Origin: Vanrija pseudolonga
Lineage: Eukaryota; Basidiomycota; Tremellomycetes; Trichosporonales; Trichosporonaceae
Length of the DNA: 64,000 nucleotides
Direction of reading: 5' to 3'
Assembly (NCBI RefSeq): GCF_020906515.1
Contig: NC_085852.1
Coordinates: 2,418,001-2,482,000, forward strand
Positions within the stretch are counted from its first letter, which is position 1; each line of letters opens with the position of its first letter. Positions 1-11,548 of the stretch are shown in pieces. The notes under the pieces were generated by a model, which ran no database searches, had not been told where the DNA came from, and worked only from the letters and a program-made list of their open reading frames with translations. The position numbers and the translations under genes are program-made.

Positions 1-1
1 C

Positions 2-1241
2 TCGACGCTGCGCCCTCGCGTAGGCGCCGCCGCTGCCGCTGCCGATGCCGATGCCGTTCCTTCCGGCTCCACCACACCCACACCCACACCTGCCACACCC
101 CACTCCCCGCTCAACGTCGTCTCACCCCCCACTGCCGCGGCTCTCCTCCTCGCCTTCGTCCTCTTCCTCACCGCGCCCCTAGCCACCCGCGGAGCGCTCC
201 AGCACGCGCACAGGGCCGTGCCTCGCGCGCTCGACGTGAGTAGTAGAGTAGTCGTGTGTGGTTTTCTTGTTCCTGCTGCGCTCCACAAAGATGCTGACCC
301 TGCCCCCTCCACAACGCACACTCCGCCGCACCCCCCGCCGCACCCAGTTCACCTGCAACATGATTACGGCGGGCACCATCATCTTCGGCGGCGGCCCGGT
401 CGTCATCCCCCTGCTCCGCGGGTACGTGGTCGAGCCTGGATGGGTCACAAGCCGCGACTTTCTGCTGCTGTTTGCAATATCGTGGGTGTGGTTGTTGGAG
501 CGCAGCCCGGCTTGCGGCCGCAACAGCGATGGAGCGATAACTGATGTGTCGTGTGATTCCTTCCTCGTGCGTGCGTGATTCCGGTCGTCATTCCTGGATC
601 CTGGATCCTGCGCTCCTTGATTGCTCGCGCGACTCGCTTGGTATGGATTCCGCACGCACGTTCCGCTGGCCCATCATGTCATGTCTTACGCTTGCTCGCC
701 CGCTCCTTCGCCCGCTCCTTCGCCCGCTCGCTCGTTCGCCCGCTCTCGCTCCACACTCCACAGACAGGGCATCCCGGGACCCATCTTCAACTTTGCTGTT
801 GCACTCGGTGTGCTTGCGCTTCCGTCCGCGCCGGCCGCCGGCGCATTCCTTGGCTTTGTGGGGATCAACGCACCGGGAATCCTTCTCAAGCTCGCAGTGC
901 TACCGCTGTACGCTAGCTGGCGTGACAAGGCGGCGGTGCGCGCTACCATCCGCGGGCTCAACGCGACGGCCGCAGGGCTCGTCTTCACCGCCGTCTGGCA
1001 GCTCTTCTTAGTCGGATACATCTACGTGCCGCCAACCGGTCGGCCGTCGACAACAACGACAGCAACAAAGACAACGACAACGCAGGCCATAAGTGGGCCC
1101 TTGACGGCCGATCCGTTCTGGGCCGTGGTTGGCTCTGGCGCGTTTGTCGCGTCCCGCTATCTCGATGCGCCGCCGTGGCTCTCCGTCATTGGCGGCGCAG
1201 GTGCTGGGCTGGCGTGGTTCGGTGTACGGTCGCGACCGTGA
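2..1241 (+). CDS. Chromate-ion transporter (CHR family), C-terminal part, 5' end outside window
   Basis: Membrane transporter of the CHR (ChrA) family, which exports chromate or related oxyanions by anion/proton antiport. The frame is open from base 2, so the N-terminal half lies outside the window. Exons are 2-235, 348-481 and 764-1241. The second exon encodes the family signature FGGGPVVIPLL, then GYVVEPGWVTSRDF; the third starts with QGIPGPIFNFAVALG. Joining them gives the canonical order of the second CHR repeat. Several hydrophobic helices follow, with a Thr-rich linker (about 1040-1090) before the last one or two helices. The last intron (482-763) is long for this window. The 5' boundary and the number of missing exons cannot be judged. 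The family assignment rests on the FGGG...PLL and PGP...NFA motifs. Confidence 0.88.
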
Positions 1242-2692
1242 AAAGTAAAGGGAGCGAGGGAGGCGTCGTGTCCGTTGGAATCAAAAAAGCAAGGCATCAG
1301 CAAGCATCAATCACAAAAGGTCGCGGCCGGGTCGGTCCGTCATACGGTGGCACATGGTCGCTTGCCGCTTATGCGCTTGTAAACATATGGTGGGCCGGTG
1401 GGTGTAGTGGGTGCTGGGCCGCCCTGTGCCGCGGCGTGTCCCGGCCACCCACGCCGGCAGGCCACGGCCTACGGCTTACGGTCTACGGTCTACGGCCCAC
1501 GGCCCACGGGCTTGAACGGCGACGACGGCCAGTCGCGTGGGTGGTAAGGTGGGCCGGCGTCGCGGCGTGCGCGGTGTGTGTGTGTGTGTGGTGTGTCACT
1601 CGGTGTTAGCCGAGGCAACCAAGGGGGTAGGTGGGCCTGGCTTGCTGGCTGTAATGCCTGCCCTGGAGTTCAGTTCATCATGGCATCATATGCAGCAGCA
1701 TTGTGCAAAGGGTTATTTGCCTTTACTGATTTCGGGGTAATAGACTCGTCGGCCTTGTTATGCAGGGCCCTGCCTACTGGGCTGGGCTGGGCAGGCGGCC
1801 GCGGCAAAGCACGAGACGTCGTAGAGTAGTCGTCGAGACTGGCAGCAGCCAGCCAGCCAGCTGGCCGCCAGGGTGAGTGTGAGCGTGGGAGTCGGGCTCC
1901 ACCTTGCAGGGTTTTGTTGCAGCTTGCAACAGTCAGCGTACCCACCGCTTTGGTTCTCATGAGCCATTCCATGGCGTGTGCCGCCGCCCCTCTGCCGGCT
2001 TTGCGCCGCGGTCGGTCCGTCGTGCGTCTGCGAGCCCATCCGCGGCCCAGGTGCCAGGTGCATCAAGCATCACCACTCTACTCTTTCCAGGCACACCATG
2101 ACCACTGAGCCAGCACGCACTCGGCTGGCTGCCTGCCTGGCTGGCTGCATACACTGACACCACTCGTGTCAACAAATGGGTCTGGCTCGCCTGCCTGGGC
2201 TGCTCCCTCACCCGCCCGCGGCTCACTCACCGACCCCCTCGCTAACGTATCCTCATCTTCCCACCTTCCCATACCAAATCCAAACCCTCCATCATCCAAC
2301 GCAAGCCCAAGTCAGGCAAGCAACCAAGGCAGCACCCAGCCAGGCAGGCAGCATCATCACAAACCCGAACCAACCTCGACTGTCGCAGCCCATTCTCCAA
2401 CGGCCGTGGCCACTCGCGAACAAAACGGCACACGCATTGATGATGGCCAACATCACTGCCGCCGCATCGCCGCCTCGCCCAATATCTTACAATCTGATAT
2501 ATCGTTAAAGGTCAAGAGAGGGGGTCCCATACACAGTCTCGTCGTCTGAAGTGTGAGACGACCCACCCCCCACCACCACGGCATACAATAACAGACTCGT
2601 CCTCATAGTACTTAGTCGGACGACGCTGAGCTTGCCTGCTGCTTGCTGCACACACCAGCCGACGACGACGCCGACGACGACAACACCTCCAG
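1242..2692. other. Gene-free interval, about 1.45 kb
   Basis: No credible coding region. It contains direct echoes such as three successive 'tacggtctacgg'-like steps near 1470-1500 and a GT microsatellite near 1577-1592. The 3' part (2160-2690) is C-rich and pyrimidine-skewed and leads into the next gene, so it probably holds that gene's promoter and 5' leader. Confidence 0.6.
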
Positions 2693-4270
2693 ATGGGTTA
2701 CTTGGCCACCACGACTCAGACGACGCAGCACGTCGCCCCAGCGGGCATGCTCGACGGCTTGGCAGCATTGCAAAGCCTCCACCAGCAAAACCATCATCAT
2801 CATCACCACCATCACAGCCCTCACCACCACAACGCACACAACAACTACCATCTCCACCAACCTCCTCACCACCAACCTCACCACCACGCTCCTCCGCCTC
2901 CCCCACGCGAGCTCCCCGTCTTCCACCACCACCAGGTCCCTGTCCACCACATCCACCACGACCCCGTCGTCCGCGTAGGCCAGCTTGGCCTCGAAGGAAC
3001 ACTGGCAGGTGAGTCGCCATCATTGTCGTCATCATCATAACTAAACACCACACACAGTCCCCGCCATCGTCTCACGCTTCCTCTCCTACTCGCTCCCCAC
3101 CCCAACATGCCTCTCTGCCAACTACAATGCCCTGGGCAACCTCGGTGTGAGTGTCCTCGTCGACCAGTTGGCCGAGACAACACGCGGATCAGTGGCATGC
3201 GTCGCCACATCAGAGGACGGGGGCGAGGAGCTTTGGCCCCCCGTGGTCCGTGGCCTTGAGCTCCAGGGCAATGGGATAGGCAACGGCGGCTTTGGCGTCT
3301 TGCAATGGTATGCGTCCAAGATGCCGGGCATGCTCAAGCTTGACCTTGAAGATAATGATATTACTGTGAGTGTGTTCGCTGCCTCAACTCACACGAGCTG
3401 ACACCCCACCTCCACTCTTAGCTTGACGAACCTGCTCCAGAAGTAGGATTAGATGCACCCCTCCTCCGGCTGGTCAACAGCACTCACCTCACCCACCTCA
3501 ACCTCTCATACAACCCGTTAAGGTCGTGCCAAGTAGCTCAGCTCTTTGACACGTTAGATATTCCGATCCGCGAGCTCAAGCTCGACTCGTGTGGCCTCGG
3601 CATGGATGTTGCGTTCGCTGCCGCCAACTACCTCGCATCGGACCGGTGCCATCATCTCGAGACATTAAGCATGGCCGAGAACTATCTCACACTCTGTGGG
3701 ATGACAATGATGCTCGACGCGGTCGAGACCAACAACCTCACACTCTTGTCTCTCAGCCTCGACGAGCACGACAGCGACGGCAAGATTGAGGCCACAGATA
3801 GTGAGCGCCGCAGCGGCAACAAGTGGACCGACGTCGAGCGACAAATGTGCATCCGCCTTCCGCTCGTCCTCGAACGCAATAGAAGGTTGCACCGTCGTCT
3901 GGCACAGGCCGTCAAGCAGGCCCTCGTCCCCACTCGTCTCATCCTCTTTGGCCGGCCTGCGCATCCCCCGGATACGAAGACTGGCTTCCGTTTGCTCGAC
4001 CTCCCCCCTGAGGTGCAGCTCGTCGTCGCCCGCCACTGCTCTGACGACGCCTGGGCCTTCTCGGACGCGCAGTGGGCGCGCTTCGTTGCGCAAGCTGCCG
4101 ACCCGTGCCGCTTCCGGCGCCTGTCCAACGCCATGTGGAATCACACTACCACTGGGCGCAAGAACATGTTGTGCTCGCGTCAGGCTCTCGACCGCGCCAT
4201 GAACAACTGGCGTCGCCAGGCGGGCTGCGTGTCGTGGGAAGGCGGAGACGGCGGTGACGGCGACGAGTAG
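2693..4270 (+). CDS. LRR protein with F-box-like C-terminal module (family A, member 1)
   Basis: Predicted 490 aa from exons 2693-3008, 3058-3365 and 3422-4270. The first exon is a His/Pro-rich low-complexity tail with a run of eight histidines. Then come leucine-rich repeats of the RNI type: GLELQGNGIGNGG, LKLDLEDNDIT, LTHLNLSYNPL, IRELKLDSCGL and LETLSMAENYL. The C-terminal module contains RLILFGRP and LPPEVQLVVARHCSDDAWAF followed by S-x-x-QW. Introns are phase 1 (after GTLA) and phase 0 (after NDIT), as in the three other family A genes here. Ends in a Gly/Asp tail. RNI-type LRRs are protein-binding scaffolds; no catalytic residues are visible, so a binding or adaptor role is inference only. 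It converges with its paralogue at 6466-8681. Confidence 0.82.
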
Positions 4271-6465
4271 TGCCGCGGTGGGGCGCGGTGGGTTGTGGGC
4301 AGCGGCCAGCAGGCATGGGGTGGTGGCCTGCAACACGCCCAGGCCGACGGAAGCACACACGCAGCACACACGCACGTACGAGCAAGCAGCAGAGGCAGGC
4401 ACACACACACGGCGCGGCCAGTTGGCCAGTACCTTGGCGCTCGCTACCGAGGTATGTGATGCGGCCGCGCAGATCACACACCGCCAAACAATGAATTGGG
4501 GGGACAGTGTTTGGGCGTCGGAAGGTCCCGATGAATGGGGCCAAGGACGGTTAGCTACAAGGCGTTTGATAATGGGTGATTCAGGGCGTGGCTTGATCTC
4601 GAACAGGTGATCGCGACGGGACCGTCGGCGATCCGGACCCTCCCTCTTGGCTGTCCATAGTATGGTCATGCATCAGCAGTAGTCGTGAGAGCAAGCAGCA
4701 GCAGCGGCGGCAGTATCAATGTATGCGGCGACCAAGACGAGGGTGTCGGCGTGGCCTTACTGCTTGCTGCGTGGTGCCCTCGTTGCCTTGGTTTCAGCGA
4801 CGACGAGGTCGCGAGGTCGCCTGTTCCCAACCTCGCTGCTCCCCAACGACCCAACCCAACGGGGCAGCCAACCAAACTCTTTCCAAAGCCTATTCCGGCT
4901 GCAGAAGCCGATACCCGGGGGTGCTGGGCCGCTGGGCTTGGCCGACCCCCACAAACTCCAGAGCTCGTTCCGGTCAACGGCTCAACCACGCCTGCTGCCT
5001 GCCGGTTCGGCTTGCCTCGCTCTCTCGATCGTTTCCGCGGGGACGTGCGCGGGGCCTGCATCCTTGGCAGTGCGCGGCCAGATCCACGTCGGCGAACCGG
5101 CGAACCAGAGCGTCGACCGACGCACGCGGCGGGGTGGGGGTGGTGGGCAGCGACTGGCAGGGCGGGGAGGACGTGTCGGTTGAGGCTTGGCGCCACTGTC
5201 AGCCAACGAGCGAGCGGCGAAGAGGCCGATCAGATCGTCACACGATCCCAGGGGTGCGGGGTGGGGGCTGTAGACGGTGGCCAGCCGGCGCCGCTCGCGG
5301 CTGGAATCAGCCTTCCCTGACGCCCACGGCACGGTGCTGGAATCTGCAGCACGCACACGTCTGGCTTTGTTTCCTTGCCCACTTTGGCGTACGTTTGTGT
5401 CTGGAGCCAGACGGCGAGACGAGCCAGAGCCAGGCCGCCGCCGCCACGCCGAGGCACATTCACAGCGGCTGTGGCCGAGACGGAGCTACGCAGCGCAGCG
5501 CAGCGAGAGGGCGTGCTCTGCATGCAATGCTGCTACTGCTTCACGAACGTGCGTCGGGCTCGTCCTCGCTCGCTCGCTGCTGGTTCCAGCATAGCACCAG
5601 TCGCATGGTCACATGGACCAACCAACCTCTTGGGCTCAGTCGCAGCCGCAGCCGCGGAGCGGAGTGAGGTGGGTTCGTCGCTGGATTGGTCGGTCGCCGT
5701 GTGGGCCCCAGAATCGCGAGTAGCGAGTAGCAGCTGCCAGGCCAGCGAGGTGACATGCGTCGTGACGTGCATTATTCATTGATGATCCGGCCGCGCGGCG
5801 CGTGCACGCCGCTTTGATTGCCTGACTGCGTGGTTTAATTCTTGACAGCGAGCCAGCGCACCACCGCACACCTATTCTCGACGCTGCTGACACGGCTCCC
5901 TTGCTTGGCTACTGCTAGCTGCTACTGGGCCGGCCGGTGTCACCGTGTACGTGCGTGCCGTGCCCACCAACACACCCAACTCCCGGCTTTGCCGCGCGCC
6001 GCGTCGATCCGAGCCGAGCCGAACGTCCCTCACCCCCCGGCACCATCTCTTGGCGCCACCGATGCGTGAGATGATTCCAGCTCGCGTCGCTCGCTCGCTC
6101 GCAAGCTTGATTTCGCCGCGCCTGCCCGGGGCCTGCCACGACGCCGGTGCCGCCCGCCCGCTCACGACCACGACAACGCCTACGACGACGACGACAACAA
6201 CACGCGCAAACCCACAAACCCACACCCACGGGCATACCGCAACCAGGCCCCATCAGGCCCACCCCCACCCACTTTTGCCCACAAACTAATCTGAGCTGGA
6301 ATCACGCCAGCCAGCCCAGCCAGGTCCGTGACGACGGGCGAGATGACAGCAGCACTTGACGACACCCGCGCGCGCACTCATGACCGCTGTGAAAGAGAAC
6401 TGGAAAAGCATACATGTCGGTGCAACAAGGCACAAGTGACTATAATCGTACAACTACTGCTACTA
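4271..6465. other. Gene-free interval between two convergent LRR genes, about 2.2 kb
   Basis: Long for a convergent intergenic space in this compact genome. Several frames stay open because of high GC, but none shows codon structure, splice-linked exons or a recognisable domain. Short repeats occur: gcagcgcagcgcagcg near 5490 and cgctcgctcgctcgc near 6088. I see no RNA gene. Confidence 0.55.
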
Positions 6466-8681
6466 CTACTGCGGCACCGCTGTTGCTGCTGGCGCTTCTA
6501 CGGCTGGCGCCGCCGCCGCGTCCCAATACTCGCACCCCACTTCGCTGCGCCAATCTGAAAGGACCTCGTCGCGGCCCTTGTCGTCGACGCAACCGTCCTC
6601 GTCCGCGTGTCTGGCGGTACGTGCCGCCGCTCGCACTATCGTGTCCCGCTGTTCGATGTGGCGCACCACCTTGGCCCACTGCACGTCGCTGAACGCGTAT
6701 GCGTCGCCAGAACAGTGCCGGGCAATCATTGACACTACCTCTCTGGGCAGGGAGAGGATGGGAAACGCATGCCGGCGGGCTACTGTGGCTGGTGCTTGTG
6801 GTGGCTGTGATGAAACATGAGTGGGTGCCGAACAGGTCACGGGGACCGCAGTTGCCAAAGACGAAACAGCACTAGTGTCGTTGAGAGGAGACCAGCGATG
6901 GGAGTTGTTGCTTGACACAGCATTCGTGGTACTCACAGCCGAGGCTGGTCGTCCGAGCAAAAGAATGCGTGCGGGGCCGAGCACCCTCCGTCCCGCATTC
7001 TCGAGGCGGCGTTGAAGGCCCCTGTTTCGGTCGAGAACCGTGTTCCATCTTGCGGAATGCTTGCGCACGCGAGCCAGAAATGCCTTCTCATCGGCAGACA
7101 GGGTACTTGGGCTCGGTGGCGCTGTTAGGCTTGGTGTGGTGGCCGCCACGGGGACAGAGGCAGCCAGGTCCATGTCATTCCACACGTCCAAGTGCTCAAA
7201 CTCGCCGCCCACGTCTTCGACGCTCGAGTTGCCTTCCAGATGCAGGGTCGTAATGGTAAAGTTGCGGCGTTCCACGGCATTCACGATGGCCATGACGCCA
7301 TCTTCCCCAAGCCGATTCCAGCTCAGATCGAGGTGGGAAAGTGACCTGGCTGCCGTCGACGCCAGGTACGTAACAAGCGCAGGTACCACGGCTTGGGTGA
7401 GGTCGCAGTCGCACAAGTCAATGTGCTGCACTGGCGCGGTCAAACCCTCAAATAGCTTTGCTACGCCCCGCGTGTTCAAGGGGTTTGAGGCGAGATTGAG
7501 CTCGATCAACCTTGACGCGTTGAGGTAAGAAACGACCTCGTCGACCTTCCGCTCTCGGAGCTGTGTCGTCAGTGCAAGTCACACAGCAAGCGCTCCACAG
7601 GCAGTTCAAGCCTGAAGTCAAGTGAAGGCCTAGCTGAAAGAGGGCGTGGTCCTGGGAAGGGTCACAACACCACCCACCCTCGGGTGACAGACATCGCCGC
7701 GAATAACCCATGACCCATCATTAAGTCGCCGTCGGGTGCAACCCACGAAAGGGTCGGAAGACGGCCATGACCGCCGGGATAGCCGTCGGGAGCTATCAAC
7801 CACTTCGGATGCTGACCCGACGTCATACCGGAAGCGAACCTACCTTGATCCTGTTGCCCTGCAATTCCAAACACATGAGCGACTCGAGTCCACCACCCGC
7901 CCTCGAGGCGTCGCGCAGGAGCGCGATGGTGCCTTTGTCGCCAATGTCGTTGGAACCCAGGCTTATCCGTCGGAGGCCGTCCCAGTCTTCCCAATTCGAC
8001 GTCGTTGGACCTCGTTTGCGAGCGAGCCCTGCGATGAGCGCGTGCACCCCCAGGTCGTGCAACCGATTGTCGTCGGCCAGGAGCGTGTGCGTCTCGGGCC
8101 TGAGCCAGGCGAGCAGGAGCGTGGCTGGGAAAGGTTAGTAATGAGGTCATTGCGGCCACTGCCGCTCGGCGCGTGTTGGAACCCGTTGAAATGGGGTCCG
8201 ACTAAACGCCGCATGCCACACCATTGCCGCAGAGGACAGCAGCCCCGTGCCAAGATGTTGTGGCGAGCGCCGACTTGGCATGGGCAGCTGATTTGTGGAT
8301 TGCTGGAGTCGCACATGGTGACAACCCTCTTCCCTCGGCGGCGACCTCCACGACTGGCCTCCATTCGGGTCGGGTCGACACTTCGCCAAACTCACCACCA
8401 TACGCCCCGAGGTACGCGCGGTCGCGTACATTGACTATTTCCGCCAGAGGGGGTTGCGTCACGCGGGCCGCGGCGACGATCGCGAACTGGGTCGAGGCCG
8501 GGAGCTGGGTGACGACGGACAGAAGCGGTGGTTGACTCGGGACTGACACCGGTACCGGGAGCGTCGTCGGCGGCGGCGGAGGCGGAAATGGCGCGAGCAC
8601 TGGTGGGGGTGCCAATGGCGATGCCACGGCCACCGCCGTAGTCGTCATGGGAAGCGGTGGGACCGCGGCGCGCGCGGCCAT
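6466..8681 (-). CDS. LRR protein with F-box-like C-terminal module (family A, member 2)
   Basis: Predicted 553 aa from exons 8396-8681, 7844-8124 and 6466-7560. The N-terminal exon is Ala/Pro-rich with a run of prolines. LRR motifs follow: LRRISLGSNDIGDKG, LMCLELQGNRIK, LIELNLASNPLNTRG, VQHIDLCDCDL and LSHLDLSWNRLGEDG. The C-terminal module has RRVLGPARILLLGRP and LPREVVSMIARHCSGDAYAF followed by S-x-x-QW. Both introns are unusually long (271 and 283 nt), but they sit at the same positions and phases (1, then 0) as the short introns of the other family A genes. A Ser/Thr-rich insert of roughly 50 residues separates GRP from the LP-x-E segment. Function unknown; scaffold role inferred. Confidence 0.8.
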
Positions 8682-9857
8682 TGCCGAGGTCGAGGTCGAG
8701 GTCGCTTGGTCGATCAGTGTCTATTTGTGTCGTCGAGTGTGGGTGTGGGCGGTGGCCGGTCGTGGTGGGTTTGACACGGGTATGCTGGAGTCGAGGAGGA
8801 TGATGAGTGTTGTTTGTGGGTTGTAGTTGTGTTTGAGTGAGTGAGGTGTGAAGAAAGTGAGACACAATGCAGTCAAGTTGGGTGATGTGATGGGCAGCCA
8901 GCGACGATGAAACCCGGCCATGGCGATGGCGACGACGAGTGAGTCAACTCTGGCGCGCGGTGGCAAGTCGCGTCGACTGTGTCAAAGGGGCTGTGCGCGC
9001 GTCGTCGTCGGGGCGTCGGGGCAAGAGACATGGTCGACGCATAGACCACCAAGCAGCATTATCACTACAGTGTGCACCTCCACACAATCACTCAACGTGT
9101 GCGCTCGCCACTTGCTCGCACTCGCCGCGCCCGACAACGACAACAACAACAACAAGACGCGTAGAGCATGTCGCCAGTGGCGTACCCTAGCCAGCCTCCG
9201 AGCTCCGAGGCGTATCAATGATCGCCGTAGGACAACGTGTGCGGATATCGGCTCAACCCCATTGCCGCGCGGGGAATATGTACATGGCTGACTGATGAGA
9301 CCATGAGCGGACACCTACCCACAACGAGCGGCACCTCCGCACCAGCGGCACCTCCGCGTCTGGAGAGCACACGACCGCACCAGCCAACGACTGGCGGAGA
9401 CATCCCCGCCGGGGCACCGGTACGCACCACACACCACGCATGACACACGACACACGATCTGGCGGCTGGCAATCCGGCAACCTGCAGGCGCCGGCGATTG
9501 ATTGTGTAAGGCGCCAGGCGGCGGCAAGCAGCCTTGATCTTGATAATCAGCAGCCATGCACGCAGTGGGCGATGTGCGGAGTCGGCGTGCCGGACATGCC
9601 GAAACACCAGCTTGCCGCGGTACCGCGTCGCCGCTGGGCGTCGCTGGGCTGGGTCGGCGGCTAGCTCCGACACCCCGTCACGTGCATGGCGTCATTGTTC
9701 AGTCAGCGCGCGGTAAGAGTGGGTCGGTGTGGGTGGGTACTTAAAGTCCAAGCACGCTCGACGGAGTGCTCAAGCATCGCACGCATCGCAACAAGCACTG
9801 CACACATCCTCGCACCCACGCCAAAAGTCAAGAAAGCACCACCACCACATCACCACC
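8682..9857. other. Divergent intergenic region
   Basis: Lies between the starts of the minus-strand LRR gene and the plus-strand NmrA-like gene, so it should hold both promoters. The last 100 bases before the NmrA start carry ACTTAAAG (about 9739) and a CACC-rich leader ending in a good initiation context. No gene is recognised. Confidence 0.6.
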
Positions 9858-10793
9858 ATGTCCACCACCGTCGCGCTCATCGGAGGCACCGGCCTGCTCG
9901 GCTCGCACATTCTCAAGGCCCTCGCCAAGGCGGGCGAGCAGGGCAAGTACAAGGTCGTCGCGTTCCACCGCGCCTCGAGCGACACATCCAAGTGGCCCAA
10001 GAGCGTCGAGAAGCGCGTGCTTGACAACGACAAGGCGTCGGCGTCCGAGGTCGCCGAGGCGCTGAAGGGTGTCGACATCCTCCTGTAAGCTGCACGCATC
10101 TTGCCCTTGGCCCAGCTCACACCACGCAGTGCCGCCGGCAAGAACACGGCCGAGGGCGGCAAGCTCTTCCTCGACAACCTGGCCAAGCTGCCCAAGGGCC
10201 AGCTCAAGGTCTTCGTGCCCTCGTGGTTCACGGCCAACTGGACGCAGGACGAGCTCGACGACGAAAAGTTCCTGTACCGCTACCAGAAGTACCAGCTGCT
10301 CAAGTACGCCGAGAGCCTCGACCTGCCCATCACGACGTTTGCGGCCACGCTCTTCGAGGACTACGTCTACCCCGCGTGGGACTTTTTGAGCATCGACGTC
10401 GCGGGCAACCGCGTCGCGTTCTACGGCGACGCGCGTAACCAGAAGTTCACGAGCATCAGCCTCGACTACCTCGGCGAGAGCATCGCGCAGCTCTTCAACA
10501 CGCCCAACTTTGGCCCCGGGCAGAAGTACACGCTCCAGGAGACGGTGTTCACCGGCCAGGAGCTCATCGACACGCTCACCAAGGCGCACGGCAAGGCACC
10601 CACCGTCACGGCGTACACCGACGCAGACGTCGAGGAGGCCCAGAAGAACCCCGGCGCTGGCCTCGGCGCCGCGTGGCGCGTCCACTGGGGCAAGGGCCGC
10701 TGGAACACGGTCAACCTCTTCCAGCCAGCCGGCATCCAGAAGCGCACCCTCGACCAGGCCGTGCGTTTTTGGATCAACAAGGGGAAGCTTTAG
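9858..10793 (+). CDS. NmrA-like / isoflavone-reductase-like NAD(P)-binding protein
   Basis: Predicted 296 aa from exons 9858-10084 and 10130-10793 (45-nt intron). The N-terminus VALIGGTGLLGSHILKAL is the glycine-rich dinucleotide-binding loop of the atypical SDR/NmrA superfamily, and EALKGVDILL forms the fourth strand region. The body includes LKVFVPSWFTANW and YQKYQLLKYAESLDLPIT, the usual NmrA layout (strand, then a Tyr/Lys helix, then a Leu-Pro-Tyr/Phe strand). No signal peptide or membrane segment, so cytosolic. Members are redox-sensing regulators or reductases; which one applies here cannot be told. The ATG sits in a CACC-ATG context and gives a full-length protein for the family. Confidence 0.88.
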
Positions 10794-11548
10794 AGTGTGG
10801 TGATGAGGTCATGTATCTTGTTTAATGGGCTGGCGCTTGGAGGGTAGCTCGACTGACACTTGAGGATGGTTGGCTGTCCAGGGAACTGACCGTCGAGGCG
10901 AACTTGGTACTGAGGCGCGCTTACCGTGGAGGCGATCTGGCGCTGAGGCGAACTGACTAGCGGACCTGACTGCCAGACCTGGGGTTGTGGCCTCGGGGAA
11001 AAGCATAGGTGCAACAGCACGGCTCCCATACCTCCCGGGAGCTGTGCGGGCGGGTATGCGGTGAGTTGGGGGTGGTTTGGGGCAGGGTAGCTCGTGATCA
11101 GACTGGGGCAGAGGAGAGCGGGAGCAGGAAGCTGGCTGGTGGTTGACCGGGGCCAGTAGGGATCGAGGCGGCCCCGGATTGACTACGAAGGCGCGTAGCA
11201 TGGGCAGATCACATAAAGCTCTGCCAACAGGCGGTGGGTAAATCATCGTGCCCGTGATCGACGTGGTGGCGGCATGATGCCCCGACGAGGCCACACGCCG
11301 GGTCGTGCCTCGTTGGACTGGGGCGAGCGGTTGTACGCCAGGTTGCGCAGCAAACAGGCCAATGGACTTGAGCGGCTACTTCAGTGGAACGGCCCTTGGA
11401 TTTCAGACTTGGCCGCTGATACTACGAGCTTGACGCCTATGCGCTAGGCCGGTTGGCACTGCCACTGTGCGCATAATCCCATACATTATCATATGAGGCC
11501 CGATTAACACGCCGTACTGTTTCCAGACAGGCACTACAACGCATACGC
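10794..11548. other. Convergent intergenic region
   Basis: Shared 3' space of the NmrA-like and peptide-transporter genes. It has repetitive GAGGCGAACTGAC-type stretches (10890-10960: gaggcgaacttgg, gaggcgcgct, gaggcgatctgg, gaggcgaactgac), a degenerate short repeat of about 25-30 nt. No coding region seen. Confidence 0.5.

Noticed and set aside
1577-1592. GT repeat considered as a regulatory element
   Set aside because: A simple microsatellite with no supporting context.
2785-2900. CACCAC/CATCAT repeats considered as a CRISPR-like or satellite array
   Set aside because: They are in-frame His codons of the LRR gene's first exon.
9828-10685. 285-codon open frame, minus strand
   Set aside because: Antisense of the NmrA-like gene; Leu/Val/Arg-rich shadow.
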